This document shows, one piece after another, positions 1 through 9,889 of a DNA stretch of 64,000 bases. How positions within the stretch are numbered: the first letter of the stretch is position 1; the number at the start of each line of letters is the position of its first letter. Under the pieces are notes generated by a model. The model saw only the letters and a list, made by a program, of their open reading frames with translations. It did not search any database and was not told where the DNA came from. The stretch covers positions 19,159,501-19,223,500 of the forward strand of contig BSBM01000047.1 of assembly GCA_027924585.1 (NCBI GenBank), written 5' to 3'. A program made the translations under genes and the position numbers. Source of the DNA: Larix kaempferi. Lineage: Eukaryota; Streptophyta; Pinopsida; Pinales; Pinaceae.

Positions 1-276
1 GTTTTGCTGAATGAAAGGAATTTGTTATGGATGATTTCAAATTTGGTTACAAATAATGAGCCAATAGAGGACTGTTGTGGGGATTGCTACACTATGAAAG
101 ATATGATTTAGTTATATTGTCAATTATGAGATATATACTTATATGATGCTAGAAAGGAGGAAATGAAATTTTATTAGCAATTTTGGTTATGTTGAAGCAA
201 TGAATGTGGAAAGAAAGGAACTCACCATGGAAGTACATGAGACTTAACTTCGGGACGAAGTTTTAATAAGAGGGGG

Positions 277-378
277 TGTATGTAATGCCCGCCTCAGTAC
301 CTTAACTATTTAGAATAATGAGGTACTAGTTTTTGTAGTGCCCCTAGACTACTATAGACATTGAGGGCACCTGCTGAG
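277..378 (+). repeat. 3' LTR of element A, left part
   Basis: Starts TGTATGTAATGCC directly after the purine tract and runs to the E1 target duplication CTGAG (374-378). The remaining 1.66 kb of the same LTR is found after E1. Confidence 0.55.
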
Positions 379-986
379 TGTTGATGTATATGTAACTTCG
401 GAATGTATTTCATTTGTGTATTATATATATATTTATTGTACCCTTATAAGAGATGTGTTATTCCTCTATAAGGAAGTGTCGTCATGTGGATTGACAAGTG
501 TCGCAAGTGTGTGTACTTGCCGATGGGTTATTAGACCACCTTATGGGGTCGGCCCTAATTAATATATAATATAATGTGGATGTACTCAAGTAGACAAGTC
601 GGCCCCAGTAGGTCACTGGGCAAAAAGGTGAGTATAAATAGAGATAGGAGATCTCTATTTTACTCACTCGGAAAAGCATCTATCTCTCTCTCTGAAAAGT
701 GGCGCACTAGTGAGGAGGAGGAGGATCATCTGCTAGGAGACTATCTCTGTATTATTTGGTTGTATTTTGGTTGAGCCATTGCTCTCTCTATCTCTGAGGA
801 AGTTGTGGGGTTTTTCACCTTAGGGTTTTCCCCACGGAAACTCTGTGTCTCTTGTCTCTATGCTTTTGATTCTTGTGATGCTTGTGATGCTTGTCATATT
901 ATGATTGTCATGCATTGATATACTGTAGATGCTATTCTCTCAGCAAAGATCCTATAGTATTGTAATTTAATACTAAAAATTTAACA
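379..986 (+). repeat. 5' LTR of copia E1
   Basis: Begins TGTTGATG and ends TTTAACA, 608 bp, matching 7328-7935 except for about four substitutions. It contains a TATA box, a palindrome next to it and pyrimidine-rich R/U5-like sequence. Confidence 0.96.
633..660 (+). promoter_or_regulatory. LTR TATA box with adjoining inverted repeat
   Basis: TATAAATA lies at 633-640. An inverted repeat with 10-bp arms (636-645 and 651-660, loop AGGAG) overlaps and follows it. The same arrangement is at 7582-7609 in the 3' LTR, at 23541-23570 and about 30184-30213 in E2, and at 37321-37349 and about 43976-44004 in E3. The arms differ between copies but stay complementary. The TATA assignment is from motif and position. 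A function for the palindrome is inference. Confidence 0.7.
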
Positions 987-998
987 TGGTATCAGAGC
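987..998 (+). other. Primer binding site, initiator tRNA-Met
   Basis: TGGTATCAGAGC follows the 5' LTR without a gap. It is the standard plant copia primer site complementary to the 3' end of initiator tRNA-Met. Confidence 0.93.
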
Positions 999-1455
999 TT
1001 AACTGAGAAGAAGACATTTTGCAGTGACGGAAGCTTGTATTCCTTGTTTATTGGGTTTCTCTCCACAGATTTTTGAAATTCAGTATAGTAGATTGGATCT
1101 ACTCATCAAGGCGCATCTTTCTGTCCAATCAGATTTCAGTTCCGAGCATTTTTAGTTTTGGCCCTAAAAATTAGGGTTTCCACAAAAATAGGAATTTCTG
1201 GAAACTGAAGGTACAGCTGGAAGCTCCTTGAAAAAATCGAAGGTTTGAGCTTTGGATCGAGATTTTTGGCTGGGTAGATCTCCGGGAAACTCAAACCCTA
1301 ATTCAGGGCTCTCCCCAGTGAACCCGGGAGGACAAAAAGGAAATTCTGAAGGGCAAGACTTTGCTGATCTCAAATTCTGAATGTACTAGGCTGATCAGCT
1401 CTCCAAGGCGCATCTTTCTATCCTTTCGGAATTTTGAAATTCACATTTTGAATTT

Positions 1456-1480
1456 TTAGGGTTTCTCTGACAAACCCTAA
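1456..1480 (+). other. Leader hairpin with telo-box-like arms
   Basis: TTAGGGTTT (1456-1464) and AAACCCTAA (1472-1480) form a perfect 9-bp stem with a 7-nt loop about 80 nt before the gag ATG. E3 keeps the same arms with a changed loop (about 38140-38164); E2 has a decayed version near 25137-25160. Role unknown; leader packaging or dimerisation structures are one possibility. Confidence 0.5.
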
Positions 1481-1560
1481 TCCGGGACGAGATCCAGTTT
1501 TCAGCACTTCAAGTGGTAAGTTCTAAATCTCTTCTATTTCCATTTGAAGTACTCTTAAAG

Positions 1561-4500
1561 ATGTCTCTTCACACCAAGCTTGAGGATAAGCTTGAAGGGG
1601 CTGATAACTTCCGAGCCTGGAAGTATAGGATTGGGCTAATCCTGGAAGAGAATGAGTTGGACTCATATGTGAAAGAAGACATCCCTATCCCATAGGATGA
1701 AGAGGCCAAGGTATTGCACAAGAAGAACTTGGTCAAGGCAAAGAGAATCATTGCTGATTCTGTCAAAGACCATCTTATACCCCATGTGTCTTCTCTCAAG
1801 ACACCCAAAGAGATGCTTGAATCTTTGACCAAGCTATTTGAAGGAAAGAACATAAATCGGAAGATGACCCTGCGGAACCAATTGAAAGCAGTGAAGTTTC
1901 AGAATGGAGAAACCATTCAATCTTACTTTTCAAGGGTCTCTCAGATCAAGGAACAATTAGAAGCAGTAGATGAAATGGTGGAGAATGGTGAGGTGGTGAT
2001 GACTACTCTAAATGGCCTACCCACATCATGGGATTCCTTTATTCAAGGAATTTGTGCAAGGAAGAAGTTGATCTCCTTCAGTAGACTTCGGGAAGAATGC
2101 TCTCAAGAAGAAGCTAGACTTATAGCTCGTGAGGAAAAGATGGGAGGAGAAGATCAAGCTCTTGCAGCTCACACCAAAAGAAGCAAAATCAAGAAGGATC
2201 CCTCTCGCCTCAATAGGTCCCATCAAAAGAAGAACAGGAAAGACCTAAGATGTTTCACATGCAATGAGAAGGGTCACTTTGCTTCAGATTGTCCTAAGAA
2301 CAAAAGGGATAATAACAAAAATCCTAGTAAGAAGAAGAAGGGAAGCAAAAGAAGGTTTCATGCTCATGCTGCTGAAGATGATGAACCCCCAAAGAAGAAG
2401 GCTAAGGTAGAAAGTAGTAGTGATGATGATTCATCAAGTGAAGAAGAGTATGTTCTGATCTCTGCACTCACTGGTACCATCTCCCATGGTTGTAATGATT
2501 GGTTGATTGATAGTGGGGCTTCCAAACACATGACTGGGTTCAAGGAATCTTTTGTGAACCTTTCTGAACATGAATCACCCCATAAGGTGAAACTTGGGGA
2601 TGATTATCAATACCCAATCAAAGGAAGTGGTGAAGCCTCTTACAACCTAGATTCTGGAAAATCTCTGAAGATGAAGGAAGTCCTCTATGTACCTGGGCTC
2701 AAGAAAAACTTACTCTCCATCTCTGCTTTAGATGCAAAAGGTATGAGGGTTGCATTTGTTGATGGCCAAGTTCTAATGTGGCCAAAGGGAAAGACTATTG
2801 ATGATGCAGTAGTGATTGGAGAGCAAGAGGGAGGCTTGTATAAATTAAAGGGTCAACCTGAACATGCCATGGTACATGAATCCATGGAGCCCAGTGAACT
2901 TTGGCATAGGAGACTTGCTCACATGCACTATAGAGCACTTCCAATTGCAAGCAAGGCTGTAGAAGGTCTTCCTGAAATCAAGACCAAACATGAAGGTGTT
3001 TGCAAAGGATGTGCAAAAGGTAAGAACATTAAGAAGGCTTTCCCAAGCAGTGAAAGCAAGGCAAAAGACATCCTGGAAATTATCCACTCAGATGTATGTG
3101 GCCCCATGTCATCCAGTTCCCTAAGTGGGTATGTTTACTATGTATCATTTATTGATGACTTCTCTAGGAAGACTTGGGTATACTTCTTGAAGGGCAAAGA
3201 TGAGGTGTTTGATAAATTCAAGGAATTCAAAACCTTGATGGAGAATCAAACTGACAAGAAAATCAAAACATTCAGATCTGACAATGGTGGAGAATTCACC
3301 TCAAATGACTTCAAGAAGCTTTGCAGTGATTTCGAGATTAAGAGGGAGTTGACTGCTCCTTATAATCCTCAACAGAATGGAGTTGCAGAAAGGAAGAACA
3401 GAACTATCATGGAAGCAGCAAGGGCAATGTTACATGACCAGGATCTTCCTATGCATCTATGGGCAGAAGCAGCTAGAACAGCTGTATATGTGCAGAATAG
3501 AACACCCCACAAGATTTTGGACAACAAGACACCAGAAGAAGTCTTTTCTGGTAAGAAACCTGAAGTCAGCCACCTCAGAATATTTGGTTGTCCAGTATAC
3601 ACTCATGTCCCAAAGGAGAAGAGGACTAAACTAGATCCTTCAGGAAAGAAGGGCATCTTTGTGGGTTATAGTGAAAGCTCGAAGGCTTACAGAATATATT
3701 TTCCAGGGTTCAAGAAGATTGATGTCAGCAGGGATGTAACATTTGATGAGAATTCAGCATTCATCAAATCAAGAAAGGCACCTACCGAAGTTTATGAAGA
3801 ACCTAAGGAAACAAGATTTCAGGACACTACCATGACTGAAGCAGTTCCAGAAACTGCTCGTGAGTTTGAAGATCCACAAGAACCTGTAGATCCACCCCGT
3901 GAGGATAACTCTCACAAAAGGAAACCTGTATGGGCTAGAGAGCTCATTCATGATGCAGAAAGATTTGGCATTCCAGAAGAAGAACACAGAGCAAAGAAGA
4001 GAACCAGATCACACACCAGTTACGTTGCTTTACTCTGTGACATCATGAACAAAGAGCCTTCCAGTTATGAAGAGGCAGCAGAAAAGAAAGAATGGAAGGA
4101 TGCTATGGTTGAGGAATATCAATCAATTATGAAGAATGATGTTTGGGATGTTGTCCCAAGACCTAAAGAGAAGTCTGTTGTGACTTCCAAGTGGATCTAC
4201 AAAATCAAGCATGCTGTAGATGGCAGTGTGGAAAAATATAAGGCAAGATTCGTAGCTCGTGGTTTCTCTCAGAAGGAAGGAATAGACTATGAAGAAACCT
4301 TTGCACCTGTTGCCAGATATACTTCCATCAGAACAGTACTTGCCCTGGCTGCAACAATGAAATGGAAGATACACCAGATGGATGTCAAGACTGCTTTCCT
4401 GAACGGTGTAGTAGAAGAGGAAGTATATGTGGAACAGCCACTCGGCTTTGAAATACATGACAGGGAATCTTATGTATGCAGATTGAAGAAAGCCTTGTAT

Positions 4501-5598
4501 GGCTTGAAGCAAGCCACCAGAACCTGGTATGGTAGGATGGACAGTTTCCTATCTAGTTTGGGCTTTACCAAGAGTAAAGCAGATTCCAACCTTTACTACA
4601 AGGTTGAGGAAGGGAATCCTGTGATTCTACTACTATATGTGGATGACCTATTTGTGACAGGAGATGACAGAATGATTGCAGATACCAAGAGGAAGCTTGC
4701 AGCTGAATTCGATATGAAAGATTTGGGAATGATGCACTATTTCCTAGGTATGGAGGTGTGGCAGAATGCAGGTGGGATCTTCCTTGGTCAAGGGAAGTAC
4801 ACAGTAGATATCCTGAAGAGATTTGGGATGATGGATTGCAAAGCCATGGCCACACCTATGGCATCGAATCTGAAGCTTCTTTATGATGCTTCATCTGAGC
4901 CAGTTGATGTTTCTATGTATCGTCAGATTATTGGGTCCTTGATGTACCTGACGAACACGAGACCAGATATTTGCTTTGCTGTGAACACATTGAGCCAGTT
5001 CCTGACGGATCCGAGGAGTGTTCACCTGGTTGCTGTAAAGCATGTTCTGAGGTACCTGAAGGGTACAGTGGATTATGGGCTCAGATATGAGGCGAATCAA
5101 AAGTTTAACCTGCAGGGTTATGTTGATTCAGATTGGGCTGGCAGTGCTGCAGATAGGAAGAGCACATCTGGGTGTTGCTTCAGTATGGGATCAGGTGTGA
5201 TCTCTTGGTTTAGCAGGAAGCAATCCTGCGTAGCACTGAGTACAGCTGAGGCAGAGTATGTTGCAGCCTGTTCAGCTAGTTGTGAGGCAGTATGGCTACG
5301 GAAGCTACTGTCTGAGTTATTTGATCTCCCGTTGGAAGCTACTGGTATCTTTTGTGATAACCAGAGTTGTGTGAAGCTGTCCGAGAACCCAGTGTTTCAT
5401 GACAGGTCGAAACACATAGAGATCAAATACCACTATATCAGGGATATGGTGCAGAGAGGAGCTGTGAAGCTCCTGTATGTTGCGACGGATGAGCAGATTG
5501 CAGATGTGCTGATGAAGCCGCTAGCCAGGGTGAAGTTCGAGTACTTCAGAGAGAGGCTTGGCGTTATTCAGATCGAGGACACTTCGAGGAAGAAGTGA
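1561..5598 (+). CDS. copia gag-pol polyprotein (one internal stop)
   Basis: Single frame of 1345 codons encoding the retrotransposon structural and replication proteins. The ATG at 1561 is chosen because E3 has the same start and N-terminal peptide. Visible in order: gag of the UBN2 type; CCHC zinc knuckle [14 protein letters not shown] (2251-2292); basic and acidic linker; aspartic protease DSGA (2509-2520); integrase zinc region near WHRRLAHMH and CKGC; integrase catalytic Asp at 3091, Asp at 3280 and Glu at 3388 (D-X35-E); RT with FLNG and YVDD (4636-4647); RNase H with DSDWAG (about 5122) and the AEAEYVA region. A TAG at 1693-1695 replaces a Glu codon seen in E3. The next Met (1714) gives a 1294-residue open frame lacking the first 51 residues. 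All catalytic residues look intact. Confidence 0.95.
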
Positions 5599-5704
5599 TG
5601 GACACATTTGCTGAATTCCAAGCATGTTGGAAGGAGGATCCTTCACATGGCTGTGGATGTAAGCGCTGGATGATGAACATCATGATGATGTTCTAGGTTC
5701 TGCT

Positions 5705-5925
5705 GGATATGATCAGTTGGATCATTTTATGTATGTATGTACGCATCATGTTGGATGCTGGATATGATCAGTTGGATCATTTTATGTATGTATGTACGCA
5801 TCATGTTGGATGCTGGATATGATCAGTTGGATCATTTTATGTATGTATGTACGCATCATGTTGGATGCTGGATATGATCAGTTGGATCATGTGTATGTAT
5901 TTTATATGCATCATGTTGGATGCTT
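5705..5925 (+). repeat. 55-bp tandem repeat in E1
   Basis: Units begin GGATATGATCAG at 5705, 5760, 5815 and 5870, an exact 55-bp period. Each unit holds two small inverted repeats: ATGATC-AGTTG-GATCAT and GCATC-ATGTTG-GATGC. Confidence 0.9.
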
Positions 5926-6149
5926 GGACCATGTATCTGTATATGTATCAGGTGGATACATTGTATGATCAGGTGGATCATGTATGGTGATATATATCAT
6001 ATGTTTTGTATTTCTATCAGGTGGATACATTGATGATCAGGAGGATCATGTATGATGATATGTATCAGGTAGATACTTGGTATGCAGCAGGATGTTGCAT
6101 TGATGATCAGGAGGATCATGTATGATGATATGTATCAGGTAGATACTTG

Positions 6150-6496
6150 GTATGCAGCAGGATGTTGTATTGATGATCAGGATGATCGTAGATGACGAGC
6201 TTCAGGATGTTGCTCCAGATGACATGCAGCAGGATGTTGCATTGATGATCAGGATGATCGTAGATGACGAGCTTCAGGATGTTGCTCCAGATGACATGCA
6301 GCAGGATGTTGCAGTGATGATCAGGATGATCATAGATGACAAGCTTCAGGATGTTGCTCCAGATGACATGCAGCAGGATGTTGCAGTGATGATCAGGATG
6401 ATCATAGATGACGAGCTTCAGGATGTTGCTCCAGATGACATGCAGCAGGACGTTGCAGTGATGATGATCAGGGTGATCATGGATACATCAGGATGA
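6150..6496 (+). repeat. 72-bp tandem repeat with a 114-codon open frame
   Basis: About four and a half units of 72 bp (GATGACATGCAGCAGGATGT at the unit start). Because 72 is divisible by three, one frame stays open from about 6152 to 6496 and would encode a 24-residue repeat (MQQDVAVMIRMIIDDELQDV...). I read this as a by-product of the period. E2 and E3 keep only about one unit, with no comparable frame. Confidence 0.8.
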
Positions 6497-6553
6497 TGTA
6501 TGGTGAGTATCAGGTTGATACTCTGTGGCCGTGGATCAGGTTGTGCAGATGAG

Positions 6554-7060
6554 CATGTAATTCGTTGCCCTGGGAGATTTGCAGATGGTCTTGCGAGGTT
6601 TTGCCTATGGCATGTAATTCGTTGCCCTGGGACATCTGGCAAATGCTCTTTCGAGGTTTTGCTCTGGGAGGACATGTAATTCGTTGCCCTGGGAGATCTG
6701 CAGATAGTCTTGTGAGGTTTTTCCTATGGCATGTAATTCGTTGCCCTGGGATATCTGGCAGATGCTCTTGCGAGGTTTTGTCCTATGGCATGTAATTCGT
6801 TTCCCTGGGAGATCCGATAGGTTGGGCTGTGTGCCCGTAATCAGTCCTGGGATGCTCTTGCGAGGTTTTGCCATGACCACATGTAATTCGTTGCCCTGGG
6901 AGATCCTATAGGTAGAGCTGTGTGCTTGTAACAGCCTGGGATGCTCTTGCGAGGTTTTGTGGTTAGGTCACATGTAATTCGTTGCCCTGGGAGATCCTAT
7001 AGGTAGAGCTGTGTGCTCGTAACAGCCTGGGATGCTCTTGCGAGGTTTTGTGACGCACGT
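6554..7060 (+). repeat. 57-91 bp tandem repeat in E1
   Basis: Seven units begin CATGTAATTCGTT at 6554, 6611, 6673, 6730, 6789, 6880 and 6971. The first four gaps are 57-62 bp and the last two are 91 bp. Each unit holds a CCCTGGGAGAT-like core and ends near CGAGGTTTTG. The later units gain a segment reading roughly TAGGTAGAGCTGTGTGCTCG. Confidence 0.88.
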
Positions 7061-7318
7061 AAAAGTCCTGAGGATTCCACAGTATGGCCAGTGATGACGA
7101 AGACCTGCAGGTGGTGGGCCTACATCCAGTATGAAAAAGGACTGGCTCTGTAGAACTTCCTATGACGAGTAGAGACAGAGATTGGATGAGATAGCAGCTG
7201 CAGTGACGATGATGATGACGATGCATCGATGACGATGATGATGACGATGCATCGATGACGATGATCCAGAGAAGAAGACTTGTCTAGCAGATCTGTGTCG
7301 AGAAATACCTTCCTAGTT

Positions 7319-7327
7319 AAGAGGGAG
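7319..7327 (+). other. Polypurine tract of E1
   Basis: AAGAGGGAG lies directly before the 3' LTR TG. The same tract precedes the 3' LTRs of E2 (about 29846-29854) and E3 (43711-43719). Confidence 0.9.
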
Positions 7328-7935
7328 TGTTGATGTATATGTAACTTCGGAATGTATTTCATTTGTGTATTATATATATATTTATTGTACCCTTATAAGA
7401 GATGTGTTATTCCTCTATAAGGAAGTGTCGTCATGTGGATTGACAAGTGTCGCAAGTGTGTGTACTTGCCAATGGGTTATTAGACCACCTTATGGGGTCG
7501 GCCCTAATTAATATATAATATAATGTGGATGTACTCAAGTAGACAAGTCGGCCCCAGTAGGTCACTGGGCAAAAAGGTGAGTATAAATAGAGATAGGAGA
7601 TCTCTATTTTACTCACTCGGAAAAGCATCTATCTCTCTCTCTGAAAAGTGGCGCACTAGTGAGGAGGAGGAGGATCATATGCTAGGAGACTATCTCTGTA
7701 TTATTTGGTTGTATTTTGGTTGAGCCATTGCTCTCTCTATCTCTGAGGAAGTTTTGGGGTTTTTCACCTTAGGGTTTTCCCCACGGAAACTCTGTGTCTC
7801 TTGTCTCTATGCTTTTGATTCTTGTGATGCTTGTGATGCTTGTCATATTATGATTGTCATGCATTGATATACTGTAGATGTTATTCTCTCAGCAAAGATC
7901 CTATAGTATTGTAATTTAATACTAAAAATTTAACA
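7328..7935 (+). repeat. 3' LTR of copia E1
   Basis: 608 bp, same length as the 5' copy. It differs from that copy at about four sites (for example CTTGCCAATG versus CTTGCCGATG and CATATGC versus CATCTGC). CTGAG follows at 7936-7940. Confidence 0.96.
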
Positions 7936-7940
7936 CTGAG

Positions 7941-9604
7941 TCACCGACTATTTGAAACATTAATAAAATAACCCTATGATTTTATTTTGAGTATATTTAT
8001 GATTATGATTGACTGATATATGTGCTTTTGGGTAGTTATTGTGAATGGACGATTTTATGTTTAACGATTAACTTTGATATGAAAATTGTACATATGGATA
8101 ATGCTTAACGACTAGCTATACGGTGATTATGTATTTGTCGACGAAATGTATATTTGATTAGAAGTTTGAATAAATCATAAATGTTTAACAATACTAGATT
8201 TAGAAATCAGATGATGATTATGGAGGACAGTTCTACTAATAAATTGTTGTGAGAAGTGTGTGTAGAAACAAGTGAGACGGTTCACCAACGGACACACAAA
8301 GGAACATGAAGGGTCATAGAGTACAGGTAAATCACACACAGGGAGAGCGACGACGATGTCGACTTCCGACGGAATACCACGCTTGAGTAGATAAGCACTG
8401 ATCCGCTTGCTCAAGAGGAAAGTGTGAGGGCGTACGAGGTGGGCCACGACAGAGCTGGTCACGTACGAGTTGAGGGGCGCGCAGTGAGAACGGACTCACT
8501 CCTCAGCGCCATTAGTCCCTAGATAGCGTGTAGACGGAGGATGGAAGGTAACGGCTCCTGAAATCCCTACATGAAGTTCCCGCAAGTCAAAACGGAAGGA
8601 TGACGGTAGAAGGGCCCGACGGTGTGGTACCCTGCCGAGAACGGAAAGAGTGAATGCAAGGACCCAATGATGTGGTGCCTTGCCGAGGAATGGAAACTAT
8701 GGATGACTGGACTCGACGGAGTGGTGCCATGTCAGAGAAATTAAATTAAGGAACTAGGATCCCAACGGCGCGAGACCGTGATCCTAGTGAGTTTGATTGT
8801 TAAATTTAACTGCATAAAAACTTATGAGAATAACTCTAGATTATTACTTAGCAAATGCATAAAAATAATTTAGGCATTTGCACATGAATAGTTATTTTTG
8901 TTGAGCATTTAAAATAATAGAAACCATTATTTAGGAGCAAAATAGAATCCTAAGATTAGACACCTAGTCAACTAAAAGCTAGGAGTTAATTAAAATATCT
9001 GGGGGACAAACTAGAGCAAACTTAGGGGTGTTGGTGCACTTCCCAGAGAAACTGACACTTGGATGGGTGAGTGTTTTAATTAAATAATTAATTAAAAATA
9101 TGTAATTATGCATGAAGCGACATGTGTCGCATGAGATTTTCCTTTATAAGGAAGGCTTGGGGAATGGGTAAAGGGCCCATAATTTGGACGATTGTCGTAA
9201 TTTTCAAATGCCTCAAAGACTTGCTACTATCTAAGGGTTTGGCTTAGAAATCCTAGTGGGAAGGGAAGCCCAAGCTGAATTTCTGAACTACTTGTGTGAG
9301 CTCTACGACCCAAAGCTCGGGGGAGGCCATGCGACTGAAAGCATGAGCCTATGGTTGGGTGGCGAAGCTAACGGTTGCTTCGCCAATGGTTAAACGAGCT
9401 TTGCTGGAGGGATTCTACGGAAGACGAAGGCGACAATGGACCAACCGGATCGGGTTGACAGGTTAAAGTTTTGCTTATTTTTGTTAAGTTATTCACGCTT
9501 TTTATTTTATTTTTCCAATAACTATGATGGCTAATTTGTTTGTATGAAGTTTTTTTTAAAGTTTCAGGTTCAGTTCAAGGGGACCCTAAAGGAGGGGTTC
9601 TACA
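7941..9604 (+). repeat. 3' LTR of element A, right part
   Basis: Continuation of the LTR cut by E1. It contains degenerate 48-49 bp tandem units marked by GTGGTRCC at 8624, 8672 and 8721. A TATA-like CCTTTATAAGGAAGG lies near 9142. A terminal stretch around 9560-9604 (GGGGACCCTAAAGGAGGGG) resembles the 3' end of many plant Ty3 LTRs. No protein-coding region is convincing here; short frames such as 8175-8462 have no recognisable domain. Confidence 0.5.
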
Positions 9605-9800
9605 CAACTAACTTAAAAATACTTCACAATTCTTGACATAATCTGTAACCTTTCTTTTAGTTCCTGTTGCAAGCTGAACTAACCATGCATTATCAAATTT
9701 CTCTATTTTTAACTTGCAACGGTTTACTAAAGTAGGTGAAATATAACTCAGATTTGCACCTGGATCTATTAGATGAGAAATAGACTCATTTTATATCATG
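9605..9800 (-). pseudogene. Ty3 protease start of element B, truncated
   Basis: Minus-strand translation gives HLIDPGANLSYISPTLV and then a basic segment, matching the active-site neighbourhood of a retropepsin (D-S/T-G-A motif with Pro in place of Ser/Thr). A stop lies just upstream. The frame runs into the LTR end of element A at 9604, so the domain is missing its C-terminal part. Confidence 0.65.
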
Positions 9801-9889
9801 CCTTCAATTTCGACCATGGATGTTTGATGGTCCGCTTGATGGTTCTCCAGTGCTGCATTTATCCTCGGCATTTCTCTTGCGATATCTCC

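Larger units (their letters stand above)
5599..7327 (+). repeat. E1 3' repeat tract between pol and 3' LTR
   Basis: A 1.73-kb region of tandem and inverted repeats unique to this copia family and shared with E2 (28265-29854) and E3 (42173-43719). Order: a short conserved post-pol segment, hairpin-rich GATC-containing units, a 72-bp array, a 57-91 bp array, a GATGATGAC-rich stretch around 7200-7265, and a conserved 3' end with the purine tract. No recognised protein domain. Confidence 0.85.
379..7935 (+). mobile_element. Ty1/copia retrotransposon E1, full length, young
   Basis: Two 608-bp LTRs (379-986 and 7328-7935) flank a primer site, a gag-pol frame of copia order (protease, integrase, RT, RNase H) and a purine tract. 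The 5-bp target duplication CTGAG is present at 374-378 and 7936-7940. By eye the LTRs differ at four positions (about 0.7%), so insertion was recent relative to E2 and E3. The only coding break seen is a stop at codon 45 of gag. Between pol and the 3' LTR lies a 1.73-kb repeat tract without a credible gene. The element sits inside the LTR of element A. Confidence 0.97.
1..9604 (+). mobile_element. Ty3-type LTR retrotransposon A, 3' end only, split by copia E1
   Basis: The first 270 bases look like the degraded 3' tail of an internal region; the last short reading frame stops at about 245. A purine tract (about 266-276, ending AGAGGGGG) is followed by TGTATGTAATGCCCGCC, the usual arrangement of polypurine tract and 3' LTR start. 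The LTR resumes after the E1 insertion at 7941 and appears to end at about 9604 with GGGGTTCTACA, so the LTR begins TGTA and ends TACA. The body of the element lies off the left edge. It abuts the truncated protease of element B, so A seems to have inserted into B. The right boundary is inferred from terminal sequence only, because no second LTR or target duplication is in view. Confidence 0.6.

Noticed and set aside
574-774. Plus-strand 66-codon frame in the E1 LTR, repeated at 7523-7723
   Set aside because: It lies in the LTR promoter and R region, spans the TATA palindrome, and is disrupted in E2 and E3 LTRs.
2026-5100. Minus-strand open frames inside E1 pol (for example 2226-2026, 4512-4123, 4855-4565)
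   Set aside because: They mirror the conserved gag-pol frame, have no domain, and recur in E2 and E3 only as shadows of the plus-strand protein.
6605-6880. Open frames on both strands through the 57-91 bp repeats
   Set aside because: Long frames arise from repetition; frames differ between copies and encode no consistent product.
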